A DNA stretch of 64,000 bases from Margaritifera margaritifera (GCA_029931535.1 JAQPZY010001523.1:2760001-2824000), one strand, 5' to 3'; shown: positions 1 through 11,461, counted from the stretch's first letter. The notes: generated by a model not told the origin, from the letters alone. Translations and numbers: made by a program.

Positions 1-119
1 CAAAGTTTGGTCAAGGTATCTGGTTTATAAGTCAAGTTATTGGCTGGAAATAGTTGGAAGTTTATAATCCAAGCACAATAAATATTACATGACATTTAAT
101 GTAACTGCAGAGACTGAAA

Positions 120-199
120 TTAAAAGCTCGACTGTATAAACAGGGAATGATACTTACTAACTGCATTGGTGTATCCAGTGTGTATTAGAAAATCTCTTC
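120..199 (-). CDS. Gene 1 probable terminal exon with stop
   Basis: After acceptor TTCCTTCATACAG, the two bases GA complete a glycine codon from the exon at 3976-4087. The frame then reads RDFLIHTGYTNAV and continues SKYHSLFIQSSF to TAA at 120-122. A consensus donor-like GTAAGT lies inside (157-152), and an AG lies at 133-132. The implied intron would be only 26 bp, too short for normal splicing, so read-through to the stop is preferred. A variant poly(A) hexamer ATTAAA lies about 25 bp past the stop on the minus strand. If correct, gene 1 ends inside the window. Confidence 0.5.
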
Positions 200-2254
200 C
201 TGTATGAAGGAACAATAAATGTGAACACAGAGATAACAAACAGAAATACAGAAATAAACAAAAACAAAATCTGACCTAATGCATCAAAAAACCTATTACA
301 TAATACATATGTATTACAATATGGCTACCACAGTGCATATTAAAGAACAATTCTGGGGAGGAAAGGACAAAAAACAGTTAAGTATAAATTACATGTAGGT
401 CAATAAACATGTAGCAACCAAAGTATCAATATATTACAAGAAAAACTTGGGTCCCAGGACCAGCATTCAACAATGTAAGTGTAATTGGCATGCTAAATGA
501 AGAAAACAGAGTCAGGCAATGAGGGATTGAAGTCAGTAGCATCCATTTAATTCGATGGCAGCATGGAACAAAGTGATCCAACATTACTTCCAGTTTACTT
601 CCTGTTCTACAAAGAAAGAAAGAATTGATAGCATCTTCATCTTACTTTAAAAATGTCTCAGTCTTATGGATCATGGACGTTATCATTGCTCAGAGAGGAG
701 TTTAAAAAAACAAAAAACAAGAAGCTAAGTTATTTGGGCAAAAGAAGGAGTTAATTGATCGGTAAGCAAATATTAAGCATAATCATTGTTAAAAATGGAA
801 TATGCGTTATTTTCACACAATTACCTTTGTGATTCTTTTTTATAAATATTTTTTCAAACAGATGCATTTCCCTAAAATTATATAATCTACATACCATTCA
901 CCGATTTTTTTTAAAAGCATTCTTTAGATATTTAGTGGGTGTGGTAATTTAATCCTTAAACATGCCTTAATTTTCATGAAACTATTAATTTTCAATGAAA
1001 ATAAAAAATCTTTTGTTATTGCTTTTCTAAATTTTTTTTGTTTCTAATGTATCAAACATTGATAAAAGTGATAGAGTGATAGTTTGCTTTTTACTACATA
1101 TTCAAATGAAGAAGTCGTGATTGCTTAAATATACTTCATGTAAAAAGACAAGCATTATTTGTTTTTTGACAACTAGACCAACTGCAAAACTGTAATGAAT
1201 GGTAAGTTTTATTGTAGAGATTATTTTTTAATGCTATAAATATTCAGAATAAATAAAATCTGTGCATGGTCAGATTTGATATTGTGACTTTTAATTTTTA
1301 TTTCAGATCCTAATAACTTTTGTGCTTCCTGTTCAAATACAGGTACAAGTTATTTTATGATAAACAAACAATATTTAAAATAATCTGACATAAGAATGAG
1401 CGATTTCATTGGGAATCAAAATAATAAAAAATGTCTACTTTGTTTACTTATTAATTATTGAATTTTTATATTGTTACAGAAGGCACAACTTTTATTGAGA
1501 TTTTGAAAATAATTTTGGGTTAAGACTATCAGAGTACATGTATTATTATCTTTATTATGAAGTCTATGTCTTCTTATTTAAAATGGGTTTATTGATTTGA
1601 TATTAAGTCCATACATGTATGCTCTTACTGTATTAATTTAATTTGGTTTAACAGCCCTTCAACACATTCCAAGTTATATAGAACAGTCTCAAAGAGAGAG
1701 GATAAGTAGGAATCTGAGACATCCTTATCCTTAATAAAAAAAATGCAGATAAGAAAATGAAGTTAATAGCATTCAATTTTGATGTATACTAGGTTGGTGC
1801 TAAAGTTTGAACAGAAGGAGTCCAAAATTATTAAGATAAACTGTTTTTATTAACTTAAAAAAAGAAGCCAAATGGCAATTTTAGTGTCTTCTAGTGCTAA
1901 CGTAGTATATCTTTTGATTCACCTCAAAATAAAATAAGACATGTTTTCATTGATACATGTATCATGAATCATGCATTCTTATGGATAATATAAGACCTAA
2001 AATTTATTCTGGTGTACAATAAAATCCCTCATTTAGACTGAACCATGTTTTCAAAATTCAACATAATAAATCTCCATCATATTTGTCAAATTATTTTGAT
2101 TGCGCATCAGGCCAAGACAAATAATCAACTCAATCCAGCTGCTATAATTGCATTGTTCCCATGAAGAGTTACATATACAACCTTCTATTACAATGCCATA
2201 AAAAGACTGGAACTCTCTTTCAACCTCAATTAAAATGATTTCCCACTTACATAC
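200..2254. other. Intronic AT-rich stretch
   Basis: No secure gene. The minus strand is open across roughly 413-614 after an acceptor-like site, but no donor ends it, and its codons look ordinary for random AT-rich DNA. The remainder shows no repeats that I can define. Confidence 0.4.
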
Positions 2255-2298
2255 CTTGAAAGCTGCAGGGAAAGAACACCTTGGCACACAAATGTCAA
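2255..2298 (-). CDS. Possible alternative exon in gene 1
   Basis: A 44-bp interval has a good acceptor (TGTTTTCTTCAG) and a near-perfect donor (CAAG|GTATGTAAGT). With G carried from the exon at 3976-4087 it reads V-DICVPRCSFPAAFK and ends in phase 0. If it were then spliced to the exon at 120-199 that exon would hit an early stop. So it is either an alternative or poison exon, needs another exon after it, or is a decoy. It may also be a fortuitous pair of sites. Confidence 0.25.
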
Positions 2299-2389
2299 CT
2301 GAAGAAAACAGTGATTTTTATACTACTGGTATATAACTAGTGCATAAGTATGATACATACACAAAACTACATACAGGTTTTGTTCAGAA

Positions 2390-2500
2390 TCTGCTGAAAG
2401 AATGAGTTTGATATGGTGTAGGGATATGTCATGGCCATCAGGCCAAGATGTGTTCATAAGCCATATCAAACGAGTTCTTTCCCCCAGCTCTGAACGAAAC
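2390..2500. repeat. Foldback (inverted repeat) sequence
   Basis: Arms of about 21 bp, one reading GAAAGAATGAGTTTGATATGG and the other its near-complement CCATATCAAACGAGTTCTTTC, flank a 45-bp loop. The loop itself contains GGCCATCAGGCC. It lies within an open minus-strand frame (2323-2589) that is therefore probably a by-product. A small MITE or structured relic is likely. Confidence 0.6.
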
Positions 2501-3975
2501 ACGAATGTGATTTTGCATTTATTACATACCCCACTTTTATGCTTTTGAAATATTTTTACCCTAACAGTATGAATGTAATTCAGAACCAATTGGGATTTAT
2601 AACAATTTGGGTTAGTGTGTCTAAAAATATTGATGCGCAGACGTCAAAGAAGACACCTAAGTAGTTCCAATCTGGGGGTGCGGTATGGAAATACGGATTG
2701 AACAGTTGTATTGAATGCCAGATCATGCATGTAAGATTAAATGGGTATGTAATAATATTGCAGTACTACATATCTGGCTATAACAGATATCTATATTCTA
2801 CTTATAGATTGCAACCTCACATTATATTAATGTAAGACATCTCCACTCAAGATACTGCTGTACTTTATCTATTAGATCTGTAACTGGATATACTAATTTA
2901 TATTTTCTACCAAATGTCTTTCATCTACAGTATTGTTTTTTTTACAATAGAATGTACAAAGTTAAGGGATTTGTTCTGTCCCAGCCCCCAATATCTTGAC
3001 TAAATTAAGGACATAATTGGAAATAAGTCTGTAAGACTTTAATAGGTCATTCTTGGATAGTTCAACATATTTGTCTGCTTTATTTCCTAATTTATTACAC
3101 TTTGTGTAATCTGTTTTCATATACATTAGATAGCCTATCATAGGGCATGCCTGAAATGTGATTTTACAAAATGTTTTTGCTATGAGGAATTATTATTTTA
3201 AATTGTACTATGGTCTTAAACTAAGAAAATTTATTTATTAATATCTATAAAAATTTATAATTTAAAAAGTAGTACAGCCTGTGATGCCATTCTTTTTATC
3301 ATTAATACAAATGTAACTGTGCCTTATTATTGCAAACATATTCATGAAATTATTTATAATATTTTATATGCTGATCATTCCAGAATAAATACTAATACTT
3401 CTACAACATTCTGAATATCATTAAAGCAAATTGTCTACAAAAAGAGAATTAAAATCTACTAGTCATTTCATTAACACTGTAAATGTGATATTCAAATGCT
3501 GATTACTTATGTCAAGACACAATGGTTTCAAGCTTTATATGAAAATAATATCTAAAATACTCACTTTTATGATATAATTTAGAAAGGTGGACACAGAAAT
3601 GTTACATCCCTTTTCTAAAGTTGAAAAGCAAATAACTCTTGTTGCTAAAAATGAAGCATACAGTGTTTTATATGCTGCAAAAATTTAAAGAGCCATAGAC
3701 TGCACTATATACTGTGTCTATTTGTTTAAGCATTTCTGCAATTCTAGTTCAATTTTTGATGCAAAAACAAGCAGGTACGAGATGCTATCATTTATCTTAG
3801 TAAAACTATAGCTTTCTTTGAAAGCATCGTATGTTTTGACACCTAAATATAATTATATTACAGAACTCTTGTGATGTGGACTGTTGTCCGTGAACAGCTG
3901 TATCAGCAAATAATCTATTAACTGGGAATAAGATAAAACTATAAGAAAAAAACTTTCCCGATAATACTTAACCAC
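2501..3975. other. Intronic stretch of gene 1, nothing recognised
   Basis: AT-rich sequence with scattered short ATG-less frames. No splice-bounded open interval or defined repeat was seen. Confidence 0.4.
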
Positions 3976-4087
3976 CTTGGACAAGCCAGTCCCCAGCTTT
4001 GTTCCACAGAGGCGCTATTCTAGCAAGCAGGGTGTATCTCAAACAGGCCTGGTACATTGCTGGTGTTACTTGGAGAGGCTTGCTAAC
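3976..4087 (-). CDS. Gene 1 internal exon near the C-terminus
   Basis: A 112-bp exon lies between TATACTGCTAG and CAAG|GTGGTT. It reads 37 codons plus one base: VSKPLQVTPAMYQACLRY then TLLARIAPLWNKAGDWLVQ. Hydrophobic, Trp- and Arg-containing helices suggest a folded domain rather than chance. It enters in phase 0 and leaves one base (G). That base joins GA of the exon at 120-199 to give WLVQ|GRDFL, a clean continuation. I cannot name the family. A large conserved cytoplasmic protein whose C-terminus lies here is the simplest reading. Confidence 0.68.
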
Positions 4088-4168
4088 CTAGCAGTATATA
4101 ATGTTATGCTTAACTTTATATTACAAAAAAAAAGCTTGATCTGCTGAGAACAAGAAATCAAACCTCAC

Positions 4169-4210
4169 CTGATATTCCAATGCAAAACTTTTTGTTATCT
4201 TAACATTCTT
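4169..4210 (-). CDS. Gene 1 probable small exon
   Basis: A 42-bp exon (14 codons, KNVKITKSFALEYQ) follows a pyrimidine-rich acceptor (TTTTCTTCTCCAATAAG) and ends in a consensus donor CAG|GTGAGG. Only the phase-0 frame is open, and it joins in phase to VSKPLQ of the exon at 3976-4087. The intron between them is 81 bp, which is short. It probably belongs with the downstream exon. Confidence 0.45.
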
Positions 4211-4409
4211 CTTATTGGAGAAGAAAATATTTACATTTGAGTGAGGGCATATGATAGCCTTCCCTTCAATACTATTACACAGTCTGTTGAGAATATCTCA
4301 GATACGTTAATACACCAAATTATTGTCTTAAATAAGTAAACTTTATTTCAAATATTTAATTTTAAAACACTTAAAATCAAAATTTCTCTCTACAAAATCT
4401 TGATATCTT

Positions 4410-4415
<6 letters not shown>

Positions 4416-4444
<29 letters not shown>
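4416..4444. repeat. (AT)n microsatellite
   Basis: Uninterrupted TA dinucleotides, introduced by TACATACATA. Confidence 0.95.
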
Positions 4445-4449
<5 letters not shown>

Positions 4450-4774
4450 CGCATTTGTTTGGTATTAAAAACTCAGTAAGAAAAGGGGGGTGTAACTTAT
4501 GTACCTGACATCTGAACTATATAATGACCAATACCATTATATCAAGGCTGAATATTGGGGTGTGACTTATCAATAGATGCAACTTATCTACCAATACACA
4601 TGTATACGGTGCTTATACTTTGCTAGTATTTGAAAAATATTTTATATATGGTAATCTATTACATGTAAAATATTTCCAATATTTTTTTCTGCTTTGTAAA
4701 ATATTTTAAATTAATACTGATGTATCAACCAAAATTCTCATTAAACAACTGATTTTTAACTTTGGTATTGTAAC

Positions 4775-4823
4775 CTAGAAAGTCAGTAAAAACTTGCAAT
4801 TTCCTCTCGACTTCAAAATCACT
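4775..4823 (-). CDS. Gene 1 possible small exon
   Basis: After a pyrimidine-rich acceptor (TTTCTTTCTTCAAG) the minus strand reads SDFEVERKLQVFTDFL in phase 0, matching frame 1 of the exon at 4954-5010. The donor is poor: CTAG|GTTACA would leave one base, which does not fit the exon at 4169-4210. A weak phase-0 donor further on (AAA|GTTAAA) is an alternative. This may be a real exon with a misjudged 3' edge, or chance. Confidence 0.28.
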
Positions 4824-4953
4824 CTTGAAGAAAGAAATCATTAAGTTTTAAAAACAAGAGACCTTGCCAACAAAATCATAAACTTAAACAGACTATTTAT
4901 TCTGTTGAAAAGAGAAGTTTTCACTAGTTATATGATGTGTTTGGATGTCATAC

Positions 4954-5010
4954 CTCCAACCCAACTTTGCTAAATCTTGCATGCAGTCTCCCCATCTTCC
5001 ATAGGGAAAC
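4954..5010 (-). CDS. Gene 1 probable exon, reading frame ambiguous
   Basis: A 57-bp interval is bounded by an acceptor (GATTGCAG) and a donor (GGAG|GTATGA). Two frames are open. Frame 1 (phase 0 in and out) gives VSLWKMGRLHARFSKVGLE. It would follow directly on the phase-0 end of the exon at 19380-19458. Frame 2 (two bases carried in, two out) gives FPYGRWGDCMQDLAKLGW, which looks just as protein-like but needs an extra exon on each side. Sequence alone does not settle this. The exon sits only about 27 bp from a small TA-flanked MITE on its upstream side. Confidence 0.5.
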
Positions 5011-5037
5011 CTGCAATCATAATATAATTGGATATTA

Positions 5038-5198
5038 CAGTAGAACCTGTCTTGAAATATCACCACTTCTGCCTAAAAATCATGGTCTCTCATGACAGAT
5101 CATAACACTAGACAATCAATAAACTGATACATTAAGAATAAGGTCTCGCAAGACAGGTGGTCTCTCAAAACAGTGTTCTTTTAAGACAGTTTTATTGT
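5038..5198. mobile_element. Short MITE of the CAGTARAACCTGTCTT type
   Basis: The left end CAGTAGAACCTGTCTTGAAA and the complement of the right end (CACAATAAAACTGTCTTAAA) are similar over about 20 bp, enclosing about 160 bp with no coding capacity. The same terminal sequence ends the larger element at 17444-18827, so this is probably a short relative mobilised by the same transposase type. Confidence 0.55.
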
Positions 5199-6837
5199 GT
5201 TATGGTCATGGCCATATAGAATATACCATAACTATGGTGCCTTAAGCAACCTCTTTACACTGACATCAACAAAAAGCCAAACTTATGAATACAGTATTTT
5301 TCCCATAATAAGAAGGGTGGGGGGAGAAAAAGTGAGGGAGGGGAGAAGAGGTGGAGGGGTCAGCCTAATAAATTTATCAAAAAGTAGGGGGTGGGCTTAT
5401 TATTAGACAAATACATTCTTCTGAGTAAATATTTGCAAAATTTTTAAAAATGTGAGTTGTGATAATATCATCAAGCTTGGGGTTATTCACACCTGTAATA
5501 CTTTCACAGTGCCAGACTGTGAGATTTAACAGAATAGATCTGTGATATTTGAGTCAAGTCAGCTGTGAGATCTGATTTTCTTTCGAGATCATCTATGTGC
5601 ATTGAGTCAACTGCCAAGTTGTTCTTAGGGTTCAATTTTACCATCTGCTCGTAAGTTGCAAAATGTGTGCAATATGCACATACTGTGGCTTCATTTATTT
5701 TCGTAGGTATAAATTTTCGTGGTTTTTTTTAAAAAAAAAAGGACATTTTCATGGGTACTTAAATTTGTGAATTCAACTTTGTCAAAGTTTGCATATATAT
5801 AGGTTTTTAAGTTTGTGGATCAACCTCAATAAATACCCAAAATAAATAATACAAAAGAGCAAAACTATGCAACAACAAAGGGTGGTCACTTGAATGGTTG
5901 TTAAAGCAAAACACCTGTCAGTATGAGCACAAATCAAACACCTGCCAACATCAGACACTTACAACAAGTGTGCAAGATGAAACGGAGCCAATGCAGCCAA
6001 CAATATCAAACCAAGTGGTTACTGAAGCACATCTATATGATTTTTTACTTAAACATCTGTCCATACAGATGCTTCTGAGAACCATGGCATTAACACTACA
6101 AAGAAAAACTTAAATCACACTTCCACTGATATGCAAGACAGGTCACAGAGACCATGATGGTACAAGGAGGATGTCACTGGTGAAGATCAATATACTTTAT
6201 CAGTGGGCCTTACAACATTAAAATTTAAGCCAATTCATGCTAAACAGACAATATCAGCTCATGAGAAAATGTCTGAGAGACTGGATCTATTTATCTGTGG
6301 ATTTGAGAAAGCTGGATGTGTGAAATTCTGCCATTTCAAGATTATTATTATGTGACAAATGCTTCTGTGTATCAGGAGACTTGCCCGACATGACGTTTAT
6401 TGTGGTTTTGACCCAAAACCAAAGAAGTGTGAGCTTAGTACTGTGCTGCAGTTAGTGTATACATGTATATACATAGTACTTAATTAGTACTTGTGCTTCA
6501 AGCAACAATTCTAGTATTTTACCGTCTTGTTGTTCTTTTGGATTACAAATCTGTGGATAAAATGAGATGTGCTTTCAAGAGAATTTAAATTTTAATTGGA
6601 AAGTTTGCAACCTGTAATTAGAAGTAAAAATGTTTACATTTATTTATGCCTGATGTAGATTTATTCATTCAGAAGTATCATGACTGGTAAAATGTTAATT
6701 AAATCACAGAGAACTGCAGAGAATAAAGTATGTGCATTTATTTCATACACATATTTCAACAGCAGTTTCAACTGAATGATGGAATGATGTAAATAAGCAT
6801 TCAATCTAATTTTTTTGAACATTATTCGTTCTTTCAT
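5199..6837. other. Intronic stretch with a decayed coding relic
   Basis: Around 5898-6400 on the plus strand are protein-like stretches split by frameshifts. Examples are MLKQNTCQYEHKSNTCQHQ in one frame and ERLDLFICGFEKAGCVKFC, then RHDVYCGFDPKPKKCEL, in others. I do not recognise the parent. It is likely a transposon or retrocopy relic rather than a gene. Confidence 0.35.
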
Positions 6838-7166
6838 TTTCAATAATACTAGTATCTAAATACTTTACACTCCTTCTCTTTCTCTCTATCCTTACTGATC
6901 TCACAACATAGTGATTTAGGCAGTGAGTGCAAATGACAGTTTCCTGATACTTTATGCATGCATGTTGATGGGAAAAACATAAATTGCTTTATAACTTTCA
7001 TTTTTAATAATACTAGAACTTAAATACTTTACACTCCTTCTCTTTTCTCTGTATCCTTACTAATCTCACAACATAGCGATTTAGGCAGTTAGTGGAAATG
7101 AGAGTTACCTGATACTTTATGCATGCATGTTGATGGGAAAAATATAAATTGCTTTAGAACTATTTT
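6838..7166. repeat. Tandem duplication, two copies of about 165 bp
   Basis: The segment from AATACTTTACACTCCTTCTC through ACTTTATGCATGCATGTTG and on to the TAAATTGCTTTA string occurs twice in direct orientation (about 6838-7000 and 7003-7166) with few differences. Confidence 0.85.
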
Positions 7167-7439
7167 ATAAAATTTTGTTTCAAAAGGGTTAAAATAAAAC
7201 AAGCACATGTAAAAGATAATATTTTATTAGTGTTGAAGTTGAATTAACAAACATCTGAGTTTTATGGACTGCTAGGAATGTATCAGTGAGAAAAATTGGG
7301 GTTGGTGGGGAGGGGCACTTTCTGCATCACATGTGGCTCATTTTTCATTGGGTATTTAAATTTGTGGTTCAGTGAAACCATGAAATCCACTAAAATTGGT
7401 AATCCACTAAAAACAGTGAAACCACAGCCATTTAATGAC

Positions 7440-10025
7440 TGAAATGATCCTTCTTACATTATGGGTATAATAACTGTTAACTTGCTAATGACAGGAATGA
7501 TCCTGGTTACATTCCAGGTATATGTTAATTCACTAACGACTGAAATGATCATTGTTACATTCCAGGTATATCTTAACTCACTAATGACTTAAATGATCCA
7601 TGTTACATTCCAGGTATATGTTTTTAACTCATTAATGACTGAAATGATCATTGTTACATTCCAGGCTTATGTTTTTAACTCACTAATGACTGAAATGATC
7701 CTTGTTTCATTCCAGGTATATGTTTTCAACTCACTAATGACTGAAATAATCCTTGCTACATTCCAGGTATATGTTTTTAACTCACTAATGACTGAAATGA
7801 TCATTGTTACATTATAGGTACATGTTAACTCACTAATGACTGAAATGATCATTGTTACATTCCAGGTATATGTTTTTAACTCACTAATGACTGAAATGAT
7901 CATTGTTACATTATAGGTACATGTTAACTCACTAATGACTGAAATGATCCTTGTTACATTCCAGGTATATGTTTTTAACTCACTAATGACTGAAATGATC
8001 ATTGTTACATTATAGGTACATGTTAACTCACTAATGACTGAAATGATCATTGTTACATTATAGGTACATGTTAACTCACTAATGACTGAAATGATCCTTG
8101 TTACATTCCAGGTATATATTTTTAACTCACTAATGACTGAAATGATCATTGTTACAATATAGGCATATGTTAACTCACTAATGACTGAAATGATCATTGT
8201 AACATTCCAGGTATATGTTAACTCACTAATGACTGAAATGATCCTTGTTACAATCCATGTATATGTTTTTAACTCACTAATGACTGAAATGATCCTTGTT
8301 ACATTCCAGGTATATGTTTTTAACTCACTAATGACTGAAATGATCATTGTTACATTATAGGTACATGTTAACTCACTAATGACTGAAATGATCATTGCTA
8401 CATTCCAGGTATATGTTTTTAACTCACTAATGACTGAAATGATCATTGTTACATTATAGGTACATGTTAACTCACTAATGACTGAAATGATCCTTGTTAC
8501 ATTCCAGGTATATGTTTTTAACTCACTAATGACTGAAATGATCATTGTTACATTATAGGTACATGTTAACTCACTAATGACTGAAATGATCATTGTTACA
8601 TTCCAGGTATATGTTTTTAACTCACTAATGACTGAAATGATCATTGTTACATTATAGGTATATGTTAACTCACTAATAACTGAAATGATCATTGTTACAT
8701 TCCAGGTATATGTTTTTAACTCACTAATGACTGAAATGATCATTGTTACATTCCAGGTATATGTTAACTCACTAATGACTGAAATGATCATTGTTACATT
8801 CCAGGTATATGTTTTTAACTCACTAATGACTGAAATGATCATTGTTACATTCCAGGTATATGTTTTTAACTCACTAATGACTGAAATGATCATTGTTACA
8901 TTATAGGTACATGTTAACTCACTAATGACTGAAATGATCATTGTTACATTCCAGGTATATGTTAACTCACTAATGACTGAAATGATCATTGTTACATTCC
9001 AGGTATATGTTTTTAACTCACTAATGACTGAAATGATCATTGTTACATTCCAGGTATATGTTTTTAACTCACTAATGACTGAAATGATCATTGTTACATT
9101 ATAGGTATATGTTAACTCACTAATGACTGAAATGATCATTGTTACATTCCAGGTATATGTTAACTCACTAATGACTGAAATGATCATTGTTACATTCCAG
9201 GTATATGTTTTTAACTCACTAATGACTGAAATGATCATTGTTACATTCCAGGTATATGTTTTTAACTCACTAATGACTGAAATGATCATTGTTACATTAT
9301 AGGTATATGTTAACTCACTAATGACTGAAATGATCATTGTTACATTATAGGTATATGTTTTTAACTCACTAATGACTGAAATGATCATTGTTACATTCCA
9401 GGTATATGTTTTTAACTCACTAATGACTGAAATGATCATTGTTACATTCCAGGTATATGTTTTTAACTCATTAATGACTGAAATGATCATTGTTACATTC
9501 CAGGTATATGTTTTTAACTCATTAATGACTGAAATGATCCTTGTTACATTATAGGTATATGTTAACTCATTAATGACTGAAATGATCATTGTTACATTCC
9601 AGGTATATGTTTTTAACTCACTAATGACTGAAATGATCATTGTTACATTCCAGGTATATGTTTTTAACTCATTAATGACTGAAATGATCCTTGTTACATT
9701 ATAGGTATATGTTTTTAACTCACTAATGACTGAAATGATCATTGTTACATTATAGGTATATGTTTTTAACTCACTAATGACTGAAATGATCATTGTTACA
9801 TTATAGGTACATGTTAACTCACTAATGACTGAAATGATCCTTGTTTCATTCCAGGTATATGTTTTTAACTCACTAATGACATAAATGATCCTTGTTACAT
9901 TATAGGTACATGTTAACCTAGTCTAATAAATCATCCCGCAAACCTGTATAGGGAATTTGGGGGCTGATTTATTGGACTATTGTTTACTCACTAATGACTG
10001 AAATGGTCTTTTTTACATTCCAGGT
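7440..10025. repeat. Large 48/51-bp minisatellite, about 50 units
   Basis: Direct repeats of a unit containing TAACTCACTAATGACTGAAA, TGATCATTGTTACATT, then CCAGGTATATG or ATAGGTACATG. Two length classes alternate, 51 bp with TTTTTAAC and 48 bp lacking TTT. Both are multiples of three, so the minus strand is free of stops from about 9930 to 7670. It would encode a 16/17-residue repeat like MIISVISELKTYTWNVT. The plus strand is broken by the TATAG variant. Units at both edges are more diverged, as usual for arrays growing from the middle. The open frame most likely follows from unit length and not from protein coding; it lies in a gene 1 intron. Confidence 0.95.
9919..9979. mobile_element. 61-bp foldback insertion in the minisatellite
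   Basis: TAGTCTAATAAATCATCCCG at the left is nearly complementary to the right end (GGGGGCTGATTTATTGGACT). It interrupts the last minisatellite units. A tiny palindromic MITE or solo foldback is likely. Confidence 0.6.
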
Positions 10026-10390
10026 ACATGTATATGTTAACTCACACATGCAACCTATTATAAAAGGATTTGCTATGTATCATCATTTGCTTCAAAATAT
10101 CACCAAGAAATAAACTAATAGCAGAAGAAATGTATTATTTTGTGAAAAACTGAACTCATGGAGTGAGAGGTGATATAGTCCAAAATTCTATGAGATTTTT
10201 CCTCACACTGTTAGATATTACAGTACCTATGCTTCTTATCCTATAAATAAATAAATAGCTTCCAAATCAGTTAATTATGAAAATTCCAATACAAAAACAA
10301 GATGATTCTGAAATATAAATCCCCTTCCAATTGTTTTCTTTGTCAATTCCAGCTAGGCTAGCATACGTGTCAACAGGATGAGTAATTGTA

Positions 10391-10391
10391 T

Positions 10392-10438
<47 letters not shown>
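10391..10438. repeat. (TAA)n microsatellite, LINE 3' tail
   Basis: About 15 TAA units immediately precede AAACACTTTATTTTATGAGG, the complement of a LINE 3' end. The array is best read as the microsatellite tail of the minus-strand LINE that follows. Confidence 0.85.
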
Positions 10439-11090
10439 CACTTTATTTTATGAGGGTATCTCAGTTAGTTTAATATAGTATTCTCCCCTGAGGTCCTCAG
10501 AACACATTAAGTATAAATGCACGAAGTGTATATGATATGCATTAACAGAGCAAACTGGAGAGCATGTATTTCAATATTTCAATATTTAAAATGACAACAA
10601 TCCTTCAAGATAATTTCTATATAATTTTGTTGTGAACACATTTAGATTTGTTCCTGATCTAATGGTTATGGGGAGTTCATTCTATAAAATAGCGCCAGAG
10701 TAAGCAAATGATATTTTAAAAATTATTTGTTTTTTGGAAATGGTATTCTGCACTGATCATTTGTAATTGATCTCAATTTAGGTCCTTGGTACTGTTCTTA
10801 TGACTTAAAATGAAACATGCCATGCAAATATTGAGGTCAACATTCACTGTTAACTTTGAACATTAATAATGACTTGTGGTAGGCTAATATGTATTTAAAT
10901 TTCAGCCATTTATATTCCAAGAATAGAATTCTGGAAGGTGTATCAAATGGTAAACCCAAATTGTGCAGCAGTAGTCCAAAAGAGGAAGAATGAATGCATT
11001 GCAGAATACATGTACCAGTATTTCTGATAGTTGAGTGGTAGATAACTTTTTATCCTCTGTAAAAGATAAATTCTCATGTAACATAATGTA
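10439..11090 (-). mobile_element. LINE 3' relic (non-LTR retrotransposon)
   Basis: On the minus strand, separated fragments match the conserved C-terminal region of CR1/L2/Jockey-like reverse transcriptase proteins. LPLLDYCCTIWVYH lies near 10960. FAYSGAILWNELPITIRSGT followed by FTTKLYRNYLEG lies near 10600-10720. The fragments are in different frames, so the copy is dead. The 3' end with its TAA tail is preserved and the 5' part is missing, as in a typical truncated insertion. Confidence 0.75.
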
Positions 11091-11281
11091 TTGGTCCTTT
11101 TAGATGATTACAAGTGTAAGGTTAGTTTTAATCTGGATAAACATTTTGTTTCAATTGTGTAGTAAACAAAAAGACTAACCCATACTGGAGGTATATGTGT
11201 TATTTCAGTCTTAATTAATATTTTAAAGGAATATGTTAAAAATTGAACAATAAATTTGTAATAAAAATAACACAACTAATC

Positions 11282-11283
<2 letters not shown>

Positions 11284-11353
<70 letters not shown>
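11284..11353. repeat. (AT)n microsatellite
   Basis: About 70 bp of pure AT dinucleotide. The long Tyr/Ile minus-strand frame across it is an artefact. Confidence 0.97.
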
Positions 11354-11354
<1 letters not shown>

Positions 11355-11440
11355 TGCAGTAATTTAAAAGAAGCATATGCAAATGTTCGAAGTGGTGCTG
11401 TGCATCATGTAACTTGTCTGGTAAAATTATCATCAGAGCC

Positions 11441-11461
11441 ACACACACACACACACACACA
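11441..11461. repeat. (CA)n microsatellite
   Basis: Ten CA units. A shorter CA run recurs near 11609-11620. Confidence 0.9.

Noticed and set aside
132..157. Intron in the last exon of gene 1
   Set aside because: GTAAGT and a CAG are present but only 26 bp apart, too short for a spliceosomal intron. Reading through gives an open frame to a stop.
7667..9793. 708-codon open frame as a repetitive protein gene
   Set aside because: It is wholly explained by a minisatellite with unit lengths divisible by three and has no start context, signal peptide or splice structure. Kept only as a finding to test.
7440..10025. CRISPR array
   Set aside because: Units are continuous tandem repeats with no unique spacers, and the setting is an animal genome.
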